Made by a program: the position numbers and the translations under genes. 64,000 nucleotides of DNA from Diplonema papillatum (Eukaryota > Euglenozoa > Diplonemea > Diplonemida > Diplonemidae): positions 1 to 64,000 of the forward strand of contig JAPJBO010000170.1 of assembly GCA_030068145.1 (NCBI GenBank), written 5' to 3'. Shown here one piece after another: positions 50,456 to 63,600 of the stretch. Positions within the stretch are counted from its first letter, which is position 1; each line of letters begins with the position of its first letter. The notes beneath the pieces are model-generated. The model saw only the letters and a list, made by a program, of their open reading frames with translations. It had not been told where the DNA came from and made no database searches.

Positions 50456-51722
50456 GCTATCGCCGTCTTCATGTGCAACACTCCCCGTCGTTGTGAGGGG
50501 TTGCCCGGTCTCATCACATCATGAAACCATCACACAACAGGCACCCTAGGCGGAAGTTGGGGCAAACAAGAAACGAAAGTCCGATAGACGCAACCTAGTG
50601 CGGATTTGTGCACGCATGCTCAACACGTGTCGTAATTTTGCCAAACAACCAACCCCCCTCTCTGTCTCATGCTCTCTCTCTGTTGTTGACATTCTTCCCA
50701 ACAAGCCTCGGAAAGAGGCGATTGCGTGTCTTCGAAGTCTTCAGTAAAGGAGTGCTCCGAGTTCATATCTTCGTGTGTGAGTTATCATGCGGTTCTGTCG
50801 TCCGTTGTCGAGACTGTGTGTTGTTGGTTCCTTACCCCGCGATACATGCGACTCATGTCAGACCAACACTTTGTATAACCCTCGCGAATCTTGGACGCCT
50901 TACCGATAAATGGGCCACGTTGTTCTCATTTACACCATGCACACCTGACGGTGAACCCAACACGCGACCGACACAAGGTATTCTGAGTAAGCCAAGAGGC
51001 ATGTACTTCCGGAGGGCCTGCTTTTCCCAAGTACAAGCAGCTGTCGCACGTTGTCTACACTTACTACCCATGGATTCAATGAGCGCGAAGTCTGGTTCAG
51101 ACGATGCTCCCTACCTGAGGTCGCCTGAACGTGATTTGCATGCAAGCAATATTGAACATTCTTGCTTCAAGCGAGCCGGTGCAGCTTCTTTTGTTGCTAT
51201 GCGCCTTTTTTCCATTGCCCTCTTTTCTTTGCTGTTACACCATTGCCGCTTGATTTCTAATTGCGAGAAATAGCTTTCCCAATCCCTTTGTTGCTGACTC
51301 GTTGAAGGCTCCCGAAAGCGGTGGTTGATAGGAAGGGACAACGCCAGAAACGCCCTTCCCACATCGGTAACATGATGTGGCCAACGTGGCGTGTGGTGTC
51401 TGTTAGGAAGGCAAGACAGTCAGGAGAGGGCCGCGGTCTCCTTCTGGTGCGCCTTGAGAAAAAGTGCATGAATCCGTCTGATCACAAGGTTTCGTAGTCA
51501 TACCACTCACAGGTCTTCTCTTCCTCCTCCACTATCCCCTCTTACAGCAAAAGCGAGCCGACGCGGCGGAGCCGTGCAAAAGGGCCCCCCCTGCCGTCTT
51601 TCGCTGAGTTGCTGACAAACACCTAACAAAAAGGGCAAGAGTGAAGAACGAGTTTTCCCTCGCTCGTCACCCCCTCGTCCGGCGACACCGAAGTCAATAA
51701 AAAGAGTTGTAGCGCCGCGAAA
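50456..51722. other. Intergenic between SAM-domain and transporter genes
   Basis: A forward frame at 50608-51273 (221 codons) is open but has no domain and uneven composition; I do not accept it as a gene. The ~80 bases before 51723 are A-rich and would contain the transporter leader. Confidence 0.4.
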
Positions 51723-53036
51723 ATGCCTTTGGATCTTAGTCATCAGCAGTTTCTATGCGTGTCGCTGTACACGAGTGCGTTTGCCGTAATGGGCGCTGGC
51801 ATGGCCGCCTTGGGACCAAGTGTGGATGAGTTTGAACGTCAGATCAACGCTGATCTCGGCAAGGTCGGTTTGATATTCTCCGGCAGAGGCGCCGGATATT
51901 TGCTGGGCGCCCTGGCCGCTGGGTGGCAGCTTAAACACAGGCCCGAACTCTCGCACCGTGCCTTGTCTATTGTTTGTTTTATGAGCGGAGTTGGTCTGCT
52001 CGCGATGCCACGTATTACATCTTTGCCGCTTCTGATCCTAGCAGCTGCTTCCTGTGGAGTGACTGAAGGGTACAACGACACAGCGGTGAACTTGCTGCTG
52101 GTGTGGTGCGTGATGGATCGAATGGAAAGGTTCCTGCACATGGTTCATGCCGGGTTCGCGATTGGGGCCCTCATCGGTCCCGTTGTGGTCAGAGAAATAG
52201 GATTCAACATCGGGTTCACCTTTTTAGGTCTTTTCGCGATAGCGACATCAATTGCAGCGATGTTCGTCCTGCAACCCGGAAAACCCAGTGACGAAACCGC
52301 CCCTGCCGTGGACAAAGAGGAGCGAGAGGAGCGCAGCACGGTGCAGTGGGTCCTTGCTCTCCTTATCGCTGCGCACCTGTACCTTTACATTGGAATGGAA
52401 GAAGGTTATGGCGCGGTCATTTACAGCATGGCTTCTGAGGACTATGGCGGCAATCTATCCCACCACGAGTCCACCGGAATTGACACAATTTTCTGGGCAG
52501 CCATGGCCGTGGGCAGAACCGCCGCAGGTCCTCTATCAGTTAGGTACAACTTGAGAGGGTCTCGTATGCTCATGCTGGCGGCCAGCGGCATGGTCGTGGC
52601 TTCGTCTCTTCACGCTGCGGTCCCGAACACGCGGTTTGCACTCTGGTTTGGCTCGGCACTGATGGGCCTCAGCCAGGCGCCTGTCTTCCCGGCCTCAATC
52701 GCCACTCTAGAATACGCGTATCCGATAACTCCGACTATAACTACGTTCATGGTCATGTTCGCTGCTGCTGGCTCGATCAGCGTTCCTCCGCTCCTGCTGT
52801 ACGTTTACTCAGAGCGGGAGAATACGGGCCTCATGGGAGTCATTTTCATGATTTTCTCGATCTCGTCACTCACATTAATCAACGCTTTCACCTGCGTCGA
52901 GAAGAAAATGCGAAGCAACTTGCTTACTATCACATCCGAGACTCTTAGTCAATACAAGGTTCAAGCCGATGAGGCTCTAGACGAAGAAGCGAAGGATGAC
53001 AACAGCTTCCACCCGCCGCGCGAGGTTAGAGTGTAG
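51723..53036 (+). CDS. Major facilitator superfamily transporter, MFSD4/glucose-type
   Basis: 437 residues with about twelve hydrophobic helices in two halves, separated by a charged loop (about 188-206, with Asp-Lys-Glu-Glu-Arg-Glu-Glu-Arg). GRGAGYLLGALAAG (54-67) follows helix 2 as in MFS A-type motifs. TEGYNDTAVNLLLVW (114-128) and LHMVHAGFAIGALIGP (138-153) resemble the corresponding segments of animal MFSD4/NaGLT1 and FucP-type sugar transporters. It should sit in the plasma or an internal membrane and move a sugar or similar small solute by facilitated transport or cation symport; the substrate is unproven. The acidic C-terminal tail (after ~405) is cytosolic. Single exon, ATG 51723 preceded by an A-rich leader. 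Confidence 0.8.
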   Translation: MPLDLSHQQFLCVSLYTSAFAVMGAGMAALGPSVDEFERQINADLGKVGLIFSGRGAGYLLGALAAGWQLKHRPELSHRALSIVCFMSGVGLLAMPRITSLPLLILAAASCGVTEGYNDTAVNLLLVWCVMDRMERFLHMVHAGFAIGALIGPVVVREIGFNIGFTFLGLFAIATSIAAMFVLQPGKPSDETAPAVDKEEREERSTVQWVLALLIAAHLYLYIGMEEGYGAVIYSMASEDYGGNLSHHESTGIDTIFWAAMAVGRTAAGPLSVRYNLRGSRMLMLAASGMVVASSLHAAVPNTRFALWFGSALMGLSQAPVFPASIATLEYAYPITPTITTFMVMFAAAGSISVPPLLLYVYSERENTGLMGVIFMIFSISSLTLINAFTCVEKKMRSNLLTITSETLSQYKVQADEALDEEAKDDNSFHPPREVRV

Positions 53037-54284
53037 AACCCATTGAGCTATTTCGTGCGGGCACTCGTGCAGCGGGGCTGAAGGCCTCTCGGGCTGTTGT
53101 TGAGCCTGGCTGATCTGGCAACGCTTCAAGCTTTCGGAGCTTTCGTGCCGAGACCAGGAGTGGTCCAGCACCGACAATTGCGCATTTCAACGCACCATGG
53201 CAGCGTTGATCAGACACGCATCGTTGCTGAAGTCTGGGCACGCGGATCTTTCCGAGTGTAATGTTTTCGGATCTCCAAAACTTGGGGCCGCGATTACCGT
53301 GTTTCCTGTTGCAGCCGTATCCAGTGAAAAAAACGCCTGCATACAAGGAATAACTCCGGTATCACCACAGGCCATGCTTTTTGCTTTTCTTATTCTTTAT
53401 TCGGTTCGTTTGCAGCGCTTCGTTGAGATGCGATCTCAAGTTATCTACCAGTGAGAGTATGCGGACGACGACCTGACCTTGCATACATGTACTGTCAAAC
53501 CCACCTGTTCCTATCCTCCCCCTCGCTACCCAATTGGCAGCCCGAAGCGAGCAGATCGGGAGATTGAACGGCAGGAAAGTATCCCGTTGTTCAGGAGGTT
53601 TCGGTTCGAGGGCTTCCACCCACGGGCTCAGTCTCCTGGGGTGGGGCTTGGAGCGTCCCGTCGTCGCTGCTGATGTGCACCGGCGCGAGTCCTTGCGCTG
53701 AGCAATGCATACGTGCAGTCCAAAGCAACTCTCGCTGATGCACCGCCGAGTCGGCTGAAGATGAAAAGGCTTCCGGAAAGGCGTTGCCACTGTCGTTCTT
53801 CTCAGACCAAATGCACATTGCGGAGGTGAAAAATCCGCAGGGCAGTGTGTTGCGCCGCCAGCTTGTTACCGCTTCAGAAAGCAAGTAGGTTGTCCACTTT
53901 CTGCTGAGCTTGGCTCTTGACCTCCTAGCTTTTCTCTTCCAGCTCCAACAAGTTCCTCCAAAGTCCGGTGTTCGCCTCTCGTTACTCGTGTTGATCATGT
54001 ACGTACACACGAGCGCAGGGCGCGGATCAGAGGGAGACGACCCCGAACCGACTTGATGACACCGACTCCTGCAAGTACAACGCAATCTAGAAATCATACC
54101 AACGAGCCTTTTTCGTCTCCGGCGTCGCATAAACGATGCGACACCGTGCAGCGCGGCGAAGGAATAGAGGCCCGGAACCCGCGGAGGCCCTTTTCACCTC
54201 TTTCCCCTCGTTCTAGCCTGCCCCACACGGACCTGCTGCAGGCACCGCAGCATCCTTTCCCCCTTCCCTTCGGAGGGAGCTGAG
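53037..54284. other. Intergenic, nothing recognised
   Basis: Short frames on both strands without domains, including an Arg/Ser-rich reverse frame at 53591-54130. Confidence 0.4.
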
Positions 54285-54923
54285 TCAAATGAAGGCAACC
54301 TCGTAGTTATCGCTGCGAGGGAAAGCCCTCCTGATCTCCTGTTCCCCAAACCACGGACACGCGTACATAGCCGGGCTGTATCTAACCACGTAACAACTCC
54401 CGAAAGGTTTCGGCGCAGAAGAGTCGTATCCATCAATTTCCCTCCCCGCCCTCGACCGAAATCTCCTTCTAAGTAACAACATCCTCAGCAACGCGACATT
54501 GCGAAACACAACGCACTCGCAGAGCGCAATCCAGGAGGGGTTTCTTGCCTTCAGGGCATGCTTTATGGGCAAAAGTGTGCGCTCGCTCCAATCGTGGGTG
54601 TTCTTAACGCCCGCGATTGCACCACAAAGAATAGGTTTGGGTGTACTGACAGCGGCCCGTCTCAAATGATACCGCAGATAGGACAGGTGCTGAGCACAAT
54701 CCATTCCAAGCACGTCCCTTGCATGCCCGCACCTGTCAAACAACTCTTGATAGCTGGAAATCCTGCCTTGCCATCTGAAGAAATTGTACAAAGGAAGGAG
54801 AGTGTTGAGTGTGGCAGCCGGCAGGCCATGTGGACACCCTGTCGGCCGTTGCAAGCAAATCAAAGAATACGTCAAGAACACAACAGAAAGGGAAAAATGA
54901 AAAAGGAACTGCCGGAAGGGCAA
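54285..54923 (-). CDS. Hypothetical protein, weak
   Basis: 212-codon reverse frame. The N-terminus is hydrophobic (FLFHFSLSVVFLTYSLICL, about 6-24) and could be a signal or anchor; the rest contains several Cys and Arg-rich helices with no recognised family. The first ~20 codons overlap the tandem duplication at 54890-55046, which weakens the call. Kept because it is the longest frame in this interval on either strand. Confidence 0.25.
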   Translation of the reverse strand: MPFRQFLFHFSLSVVFLTYSLICLQRPTGCPHGLPAATLNTLLPLYNFFRWQGRISSYQELFDRCGHARDVLGMDCAQHLSYLRYHLRRAAVSTPKPILCGAIAGVKNTHDWSERTLLPIKHALKARNPSWIALCECVVFRNVALLRMLLLRRRFRSRAGREIDGYDSSAPKPFGSCYVVRYSPAMYACPWFGEQEIRRAFPRSDNYEVAFI

Positions 54924-55046
54924 ATAGCTACAGTTGGGTCAATCGAGAAATCACAGCGACCAGGAGCGGCCAGGGAAAAATGAAAAAGAAACTGCCGGAA
55001 GGGCAAATAGCTACAGTTGGGTCAATCGCAGCGACCAGGAGCGGCC
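54890..55046 (+). repeat. ~80-bp tandem duplication
   Basis: GGGAAAAATGAAAAAGGAAC through GACCAGGAGCGGCCA (54890-54972) is repeated at about 54974-55046, with a short deletion in the second copy (GAGAAATCA missing). Confidence 0.9.
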
Positions 55047-57650
55047 ATGCGCAATCATGAAAAATATTGTTATGCCCAAGGAAAATAATCCGTGTTGAGT
55101 CAAAAAGTTAAGCGGCATACCCACACCTGGTGTCATCAATTTCTACAACAGTTGCTGAGACGTTCAGGGGCCGCCAGCGTAGAATCATATACTGTCTAAG
55201 ACAACGTCTGGTCATCTCACTGCTGGAAATCCAATTGCTTGCCCCTCAACATCGGGTTACGACAGCCTTCACATGGCACGGCAAAAAGCTTCTGTGTCTG
55301 CTCTGTTCCTGCTTTACCTCTTCGGTGTGGTCACAGATCGCCAGAGTGCTTGGTGTCTGACTCTCTCTTATTACGGCGTCCCTCCAGTCAGCAGAGACAC
55401 ACGCATTTTCTGGTCGAACGCAACGTGTGCCGATGCCCAACCAACCGCCCATTTGCTCCCGGCTTCCTTTCCCAACGGCTTTCGCGCAGAAAGAATAATT
55501 CTGTGTTCCGGCGCCGCTGAATGCGCACTTCGTGTCTGTCGCGTACTTTTTTATAGGGTGGGCATACCCGTTCCTCACCTGTAGCGTGTTTTCCTCGGCG
55601 CCGTTGCACTTACCAGTCAACGCTTTTACAGCAAGAACTACGCAGTTCTTTGCGGGTTACCGAGGACAACGGGGCCCCACAGACCGCACCCGAACCTTCT
55701 CAGTACCAACAAAAACAATTTTGCGGTTTGCCTGCAAAGTTTTAGGCTAAAAGGACGTAGACAGCGTGTTTGGTGGTTGATAGTATTCCGAATATGAAAA
55801 TGCAACAGGGTAAATGCAAGTGGGAAGAGATTCAGTCATTCCGACAAGCACAAACAAAACGAAGCGCCTGTCTTTTTCGCGCGCATTTGCTTGTATAACG
55901 TATGCAAAAATGCACGTAACGGATGCAGAAAGGTACAGCTTCGACCCTGTTTGAATCTGCTTGTTTTCCTGGATCAGCTTCGCAGCGCCTTCGGCTCCGT
56001 TTTCGAAACTTCGGAACCCGGAGTTAACCCGGTAAACAGTTTCCACATGCCATAATGCACTAGCCCGAAGCTCAACCGTTGTTCTTTTTTTCACAGGCTC
56101 GGATATCTTCTGCAAAACCATACCGAGGCGGCAAGCATCCAAGCTTTAACTTCCCGACAGGGCCTTTCCCCAAGCCTCTCGTTGGTGTCTCTAATCTGTC
56201 CAGTGTCTTTGTTTTCATCCGTTCCGGTTTACTTGCGCTTTCTTCCATTCTTTCCGTTCTCACATTTCTTCGATTGTTATACCTCCCTTCCTTCCTCTCG
56301 CGGATTTCTCTGTCAACTTCTTCGTTTGGCTACAACCTCACGCCGTTTTCTCTTTTTCAGTGCGTTCTTCACGGTAAAACTCAGACGATGACAGGATGTC
56401 GGCAGTGTTGCAGCAGTGCCCGAGTGCCACAACCAAGGTGCAGACCAGCCACACCACCTACTTGCAAAAGTTGTGCGACTCCCCAAAACAGCTCGTTGAG
56501 GGGCTTCTGTCCTAGAGGATGAGCGGCACCCTCAGAGTTCGTTACGCCGCCTTTCGCTTTCACAGTGCAAGCTCGTCAGAAAAAGCTTTGTGGCGAGCAA
56601 TTGCACCTGCCTCAGGACCGACAGACCCATGTCAGTTGTTGTTGGCACGGAAAGAGCGAGTACTCAATGTTCTCCCCATCCAGGCTCCATCGAGGCTCAC
56701 GCCAACGACCACGGCGTGGACCTCGGCTGGCTTTGTGATACTAGCACGCGGCCCATTCTGGATGGTTCGCTTGAACATCGTGCGAAAGACGGTGCGCCCC
56801 ACCCGACCGCGCCGGTCGGGATCAATACGTAAAGCGACAACAAGAGTAGTTGTATCATGCATTGTCGCGGCCTCCACCTATTCCACACCTCTCGTGTCAC
56901 TGCACAAAGTCAGACTAGAGCCAAACAGAGTCTTCTTTCCCCGCTGACAGTTTCAAGTCCGTTCCCTTGACTGCTGTCGCGCCAGATAGTAGGTGGAGAC
57001 AGAAGGAATCGCATTGGTACATTCATGGGCGTCTTTAATTAGAAGACGAGCAGAGAGAAATGGCCTCGACACGTACGTAGTGTGTTAGAAGCAATGGGTG
57101 GCATGCTACCTAGATCCTTGTGCGGGTTGCTGTCTCGTAGCCGCCACTGCGATCTCAACCCGCGCGAGAACCTTGCACGCAAGATCGTACCGCAGACCCA
57201 GACTTTTTTGCCAACGAAACGAGTCTCGTCCCGTAGAGCTACTGCATAGCGGCTGAGAGTATAGACCACAGACCACGTCCGCCAATGCCTCCTTGGCGAG
57301 CCAGCGGCGGTGCCTGCTGCAGACGGTTCCGGACAGCCCTTTTAGCAGACACGGTGCTACTAAGCCCGAGTGCAGAATGTACCGTTGCACAGCAAGTTCA
57401 AACTCCATTTTACAAGGACGGGGAGGGAGGCGTGGAACAAGTCAAGCATAGAGAGCACTCCACCACGTCCGGCAGAAGAAGTAGCAAAAGTGAAAAAAAA
57501 AAAAAAAAAAAAAAACAGAGGACGCCGACACGTCCTACACGAAGAAACCAGCAAACAGGGCAACGCACGAACAAAGACGCTGACGGCGAGCGAGCTGGTG
57601 CGGGAGGCGTGCCGCCACAGGGGCGCCCGAACTAGACCCCACCCTGGTAG
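55047..57650. other. Upstream region of the cyclase gene
   Basis: No gene can be supported. Forward frames at about 56079-56947 lack domains and differ from each other in frame; they might be leader exons or non-coding. An A-run of ~25 lies at 57496-57520. An in-frame TAG (57648-57650) directly precedes the cyclase ATG and could also act as a splice acceptor. Confidence 0.4.
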
Positions 57651-60600
57651 ATGGAGCGCGCTCGGTACCAGTCCGCCAAGCCGCTGGCCCCTCTGCACAC
57701 GGTCGAAGAGGTCTTGAAGGACCGGTCGCCCCTCGTGGACCCATGGAAGAGCCCGTTCCGCAAGCGGGGGCAGCAGCACACCCGGCTGATGCGGTCGCCG
57801 CACGCACCTTCGGGTCGGGTCGCCCTCCCGGCTGTGCCGCACACCTCACCAGGCCGCGTAGAGCAGGCGGCGAGCCAAGGGCACATGTCGCCCGACAGTG
57901 TGCGGCCTCCGGCGTCTTTGCTGTCGGCCGCCGACTTGAAGCAACTCGAAGGGTCCGACAGCGAGCGGGAGGCGGGGAAACCGTGCAGCTCGGCGGACAA
58001 CAGCGTGGAAAGGACCACGACGTACGGCCACAACAGCGCGGCTGAAGCGGCGGGGCGGCTGGAGCTGCCGGCCAAAGGGCTCGACTCCTCCCCCAGCAGC
58101 CCGACCAGCCCGATCTTCAGCGGGTTCGCCGGGCTGGCGAAGGGCGGGCACCTGCTGCGCACCGCCGCCGGCGCCTCGTCCGTCCTGGCGCAGAGCGCGC
58201 CGCCCGCCGCGAAGATCCGGGACCTGGCTTCGAAGCCGCAGGGCGGGCTCCGCGGGCAGGGCGAGACGCACTCGGCGCCCATCACGCCGTCCGCCGGCGT
58301 CCTGCCGGGCGGTGGCGACCCGCCGCTGCTGCGGGGCGCCGGCGGAGGGAAGAAGGGCCCTCTCGCTTCTTTGCTGGCGAAGGCGCCGCCGCTGGCCAAG
58401 CCCGCGAAGCTGTCGGCGGTCGCGCCCGGCGCCAGGGCGGGGGGAAACGGCGACGACGCGCAGGCGAAGGAGGCTGCCCGCCAGGCAGGGGGGGCGGCGG
58501 CGAGGCCCGCTTCTCCGCAGCACCGGGCATCCCCGACCTGCAATGCCGCAGGCGACCTCGCGACGCCGGGGGCAGACTCGCTTTCGTACCTCGTGTCTCC
58601 CTTGTCGGACCTCGCCGTGTCCCTCTCCGCCCTGTCGTCGCAGCAGCTCCAAAGTCTCCCCGCCTTCATCTCGAACGCCAACGCCCTCAACTACAACGCA
58701 GCGGCGAGCAAGAACTCGCCCAAAAACCTTCTAGAACCCCTCACGAACGCGAACCGACCGGCTCCAAAGCTGGACGGCGCGAACCGAGAAACCGGAAGCG
58801 ACCCCACCGGCGATGCGGATGGGGCGGAGCTTTCCGACGACCAGAAGTTCATCGGGCAGCTGATTGCGCAGGCGAAGCTGTTCCTGCACGAGATCGACCG
58901 GCTGAAGGGCGTCGTCCGGACTCTGGAAGCGGACGTGGACGTGAACCACGCGTCGGCGGCTGCCCACAAAACAGCGCAGCTCAGCTACGCCGGCGAGCTG
59001 GAGAAGCAAGAAGACAAGGTCAAGTCGCTCACCGCCGAGCGAGCGCTGCTCGAAGCCCAGCTGTCGAGCGCACAGCGGCCCGGCAAACTCGCCCTGCGTA
59101 AGCGCAAGTCCGTGTCCCAGTTTCCCCTTGAGCGAATCCTGAACGAGCTGCCACAGGCGCAGCCGCTGGAAGCGGTGAGCCCGCCGGTTGGCGAGGTGAC
59201 GCTCGTCTTTACGGACATTCAGGGCTCGACCCGGCTCTGGGACAAAGCGCCGGGGTCCATGTCGAAGGCGCTCCATGAGCACAACACGGTCGTCCGCGAG
59301 TTAATCAAGAAGTTCAACGGCTACGAGGTCAAGACCCTCGGCGACGCCTTCATGATAGCCTTCAGCAGCACCTTCATGGCAGTGTCGCTCTCCCTCGAAC
59401 TGCAGACCCGCCTGCTGTCGGCTAACTGGCCGGAGGAGTTGAGCACGTTCCCCGACTGCCCCGCCGAGGAGCTCCCGGCCGACGTCCCGAACATGTTCGG
59501 GGAGAAGTCGTTTTTATGGCGCGGCTTGAAGGTTCGCATCGGCATCAACACGGGGTACCCCCTGTGCCAACGAGACCCTTGCAGCGGGCGCATGGACTAC
59601 CTGGGCCCAGTCGTCAACAAGACGGCGCGGATCGAATCGCAGGCGTACGGAGGGATGATCGCTTGCTCGGAGGAAGTCGTGTCGAAGTACCTGTCGGAAA
59701 ACACGGCAGCGCGGACGTCGAAGAAGCTCCATTTGGACTTCCCGTGCGATCCGAACATCTCGCAGCACACCGTGGTTCGACTCAAGGGCATCAAGGGCGA
59801 CACCCGAATCATGCGGCTCACACCGCCGCAGCTGATCGCTCGGCTGGCCGTCTTCGACAGGTACCTCGAAGACAAAGAAAGGCAAGCCAGCGCGGGCGAC
59901 CCGAGGGCCCCCGGGGACAGCGCCGGGCGCAAAAGCATCGTCGACTCCGACGCCCAGCTCCCGTCGCCGCCGCCGCCGACCGGGGACGTGACGGTGGTCA
60001 TCGTCAAAGTGGCGAAGCTGTCGGAGATGAAGTGCATCCTGTCGCCGGCGGACTGGACTGCTCTGTCTGAGAGGTACGCTACGTTCCTCTCTGCCGTGTG
60101 CGATGGGATCCACGAGGAGCACTACAAAGTCCCGAGCGAGCAGATGGACACCGTAATGATCGTGTTTCAGAAGCCAAGCGCAGCAATGAGCTTCGCGATG
60201 GTTCTGCAAGAAGAGCTCGCGAACGATCGAACTGTGGTCCCCACCGAGATCGAGGAGCAGTATCCAAAGATGTTCGAACGCAGCGAGTGGGACGGCGCCG
60301 TCGTCATGTCCGGGCTCAAGGTGCAGGTCGGGCTCCACGTGTGCAAAGACGCGCAGCCAACGGTTGACGCGTTCGCCAACGCGGTCGTGTACATCGGGCA
60401 CGAGCTCCAGCACGCCTCCACCCTCGCCTCCGCCGCCCGCGGCGGGCAGGTGGTGTTCTCGCGCGAGGTGTACCACAGCCCCGGGGTCTCAGAGTACCTG
60501 CTGCTCAACAAGCACTTGCTCGGCTACGTCGGCGTGATTTCCGTCACCGCGGCGCCGACTACAGCCTCCGCTGGCGTCGAGATCAGGCAGCTCGAGCTGT

Positions 60601-63600
60601 ACCAGGCCATCCCGTCGTCCGTGGCCTCGCGGGTCTACGTCCTCATGGGCTTCTCGGACAACCACGCGTCGCGGAGGAGCGCGGAGTTCCGCATGTTCAA
60701 GTCGAGCCTGCTGTCCGAGGCCCACAACGAGGGCATCGAGACGGACTTCGGCAACGACTCGCCCGCCTCGTGCCCGGAGGACACGCCCCGCCGCCCGCCG
60801 GCGGCGCCGGCCGCCGTCTGTCTCGCCGACCACCCACTGTTCGCCGACCCGTACGGCGCGGAGTCCTTCGGGGAGCTCGACACGGCGGCGCTGCTCAAGA
60901 GCCTCGAAGGCGTGCGGGGCGCATCGAAGCCGGTCCGGTTCGTGCCGGAAGGCATCGCGGCGCTGCTGTCGAGCATCCTCGACTTGCGGCGAAAACGGGC
61001 GTCTGGAGGGAAGAGGCGGTGGTGCCGGGGGTTGAAAAAGGTCGAGCTCCTGGAGAGCGTCCTCTTCGAGACCCACGACGCGTTCGCGAAGGCCGACGAC
61101 CAAGGCGGCGCCCTCGAGAAACCCGGGCTGCTCGAAGGCGCGGACGACAGGGAGAGAGACCCGCCGATCTCGTCGTCGACGACCACCCCACGGCGCGCCT
61201 CCGACGGCCCCGCGCTGCCCCTCGCGCCGAAGACCGACCGCAGCGGCCTGCTGCCGTCGTCGCTGCACGCGAGGAAGTCGGACCCTTCGGCACCGCCGAC
61301 CGGCCCGCCGAAGGGCCGCCGGGTGTCGATTAACGCGTCGCCCGTCAGCCCCGACAGGGCGCCCGAGCCCGGCTCCCCGCCCCCTCCGCCCCCTCCGCCC
61401 CCCCCGCCGGCGGCGCCGCCCCGGTTCGGGCTGTCGGACGACACGCGGGCGTTCCTGCTGAAGGAGCCGGTGTTCACGGTGACCGAAGGGCTGCTCCTCG
61501 CGGCGTCGCTGCTGGGGGACGGCGAGCAGCATTCCCAGAGGGGGGGTGCCGGGAAAAGGGGCGGCGCCCGGCCGACGGTCTGTGAGGTGGGGACGATGAC
61601 GGAGTCCGGTGCCGTCGAGCGCACGGCGTCGTTCAAGGGAAAAAGGGCCGGGAAGGCGCCCGAGAAGGAAGGCAGCGCCGAAGACCTGTCCAGCGCAGTT
61701 CTGCACCGGGTGGTGCGCGTGTTCTGCGCTGCGACCAAGCGGCTGCTCGACGAGTCGGCGACCACCAGCCAGGAGGACGAAGTCGTCCAACGCTGGGCGC
61801 ACGTCGCGCTGTCACACACGCAGCACCTCCGCCCGACGAAGGTGCCGAGCCCCGAGGACCTGATCGCGCACGCCGGCGAGCCGCAGACCATCCGCCGGGG
61901 GTCTGTCAACAAGATCACCCGGCTGCGGAAGCAGTCGGACCCCGACAACGAGCGCAACACGTCGCCGGTCCGCGGCTCGCACTCGCACAAGCCGTCCAAG
62001 CACCCCGTGTCCACTACGTCGACGCCCCGCCACAGCATCGACCACGGAACCGAGGTTGACACGCTGCCGGCCGACCCTCTGCTGAGGCCGCCGCACGGCG
62101 GGTCCGGCGACGCCGAGGCGCGGCGGCTGAACAAGTCGAAGAGCGAGCTCACCGAGCCGCAGCTGCTCGATGTCGGCGCGCTGCGCGCGACGGCCAGCTT
62201 GCACATGGCCGGCGGCGGGTTGGGCCTGCGCGACGACGAGCGAGACGCGCCGATGAACCACACGTGGACGCAGTCCCCCAGGAGCGTCAAGTCCGCGACG
62301 CCGATGCAGGGCAGCTTTTCGCCGGACGGCGTCAAGGACCCGGCGACCGCCGCCGCCTGCGGCGCAGCGGCCCACGGCCGCGACTCGTTGGTGTTCGGGC
62401 CCTCCGGCTGCTTGTCGCCATCATCCGATGACCGCTCGACGCCGCTGACCAGCCCGACGGGACCCCCGAAGGAGTCGTCGCCGTTCGATGCGCAGCCGGC
62501 GAAGTCTCCGGGGACCAACACCTCTGGTGGCGTCACGCCGGGGGTCTCGCCCGCATACCCGTCGTCGTACACGTCGCCGCAGGACCCGTCGCTCTCGAAG
62601 CCAGGGGCTTCTCCCGGGTCCGCAGCGCCCCAGCTGCTGGACGGCCAGAAGCAGCGGGCGGCGTCGGCGACGCCGACCGACACGCCGCAGGAGCAGGACC
62701 CCCTCAACGAAACGACGCAGAGCGCCGGGACGTCGTCGACAGTGTCCAACCCGGCGGACGCGCCGCCGAACGTCAAGCCGGAGTCCGCTTCGTGCTCGTC
62801 GAAGCAGCAGCCCGCGGCGGCGCATGCCGGCGGCAAGCCGGCGCCCGCGAAGCTGCCGCCGAAGGTGCAGTACGCGTCTCCGACGTCGCACCCGGCGCCG
62901 TCTTTGAGGGGCCGAAGGGGGAGCGCGGCCGGCTTGGCGTCGCCCGACGGATCCCCGAACGGGCGGCCGGGCACGAGTCCGACCCGGAGGAAGAGCGCCG
63001 GCGGGAGGAAGAAGGGCGGCGGCAGGGCGAACCAGCTGCGCGACTCGTACGGCTCGCCGAAGCGGTGCAAGGCGGAGCCGCCCGGCGAGAAGGACGAGCC
63101 GGCGCCGATCGCGGCGAGCGACCGGAAAGTGTCCATCCCGAGCTTGGCCGCCGCCTACGCGTCGCCGACGCACGTCGGCAGCGCCGAGGAGCCGCACAAA
63201 ACGGCCGACCTGTCGCCGGCCCAGTCGTTCTTCTCGCACCCCGGCATCTTCGGCAGCGACGTCGGCAGCGTCGCGTCGTCGCCGACGAACTCGCGCCACA
63301 ACTCACCGCCCCGCAAGGACAGCGGGCGTGGCGAGCGCCTGGTCCCGACCGGGTCCGTGTCCGCGTGCGCGTTCTCCGCGCTGCGGAGCGGCAAGGGAAA
63401 GTACTCCCTGCGCCGGCCAGCAGAGGCGGGGCTGCGGAAGATCCTCGACAGCTTCCGGGCCTTGGAGAAGGAGGAGCGCCACGGGACCAACTACCTGCAC
63501 AAGACGTCGGCCATCGCCCACCTCGCTCTGCTGCTCGAGTTCCTGCGGCAGAGCAAGCGGGCGAAGCGGGAGGCGGCGTCGCCGCTGACGCGGCGGGGCA

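Noticed and set aside
50608-51273. 221-codon forward frame between the SAM-domain and transporter genes
   Set aside because: No domain, irregular composition, and the start lies in non-coding-looking sequence. It may be chance.
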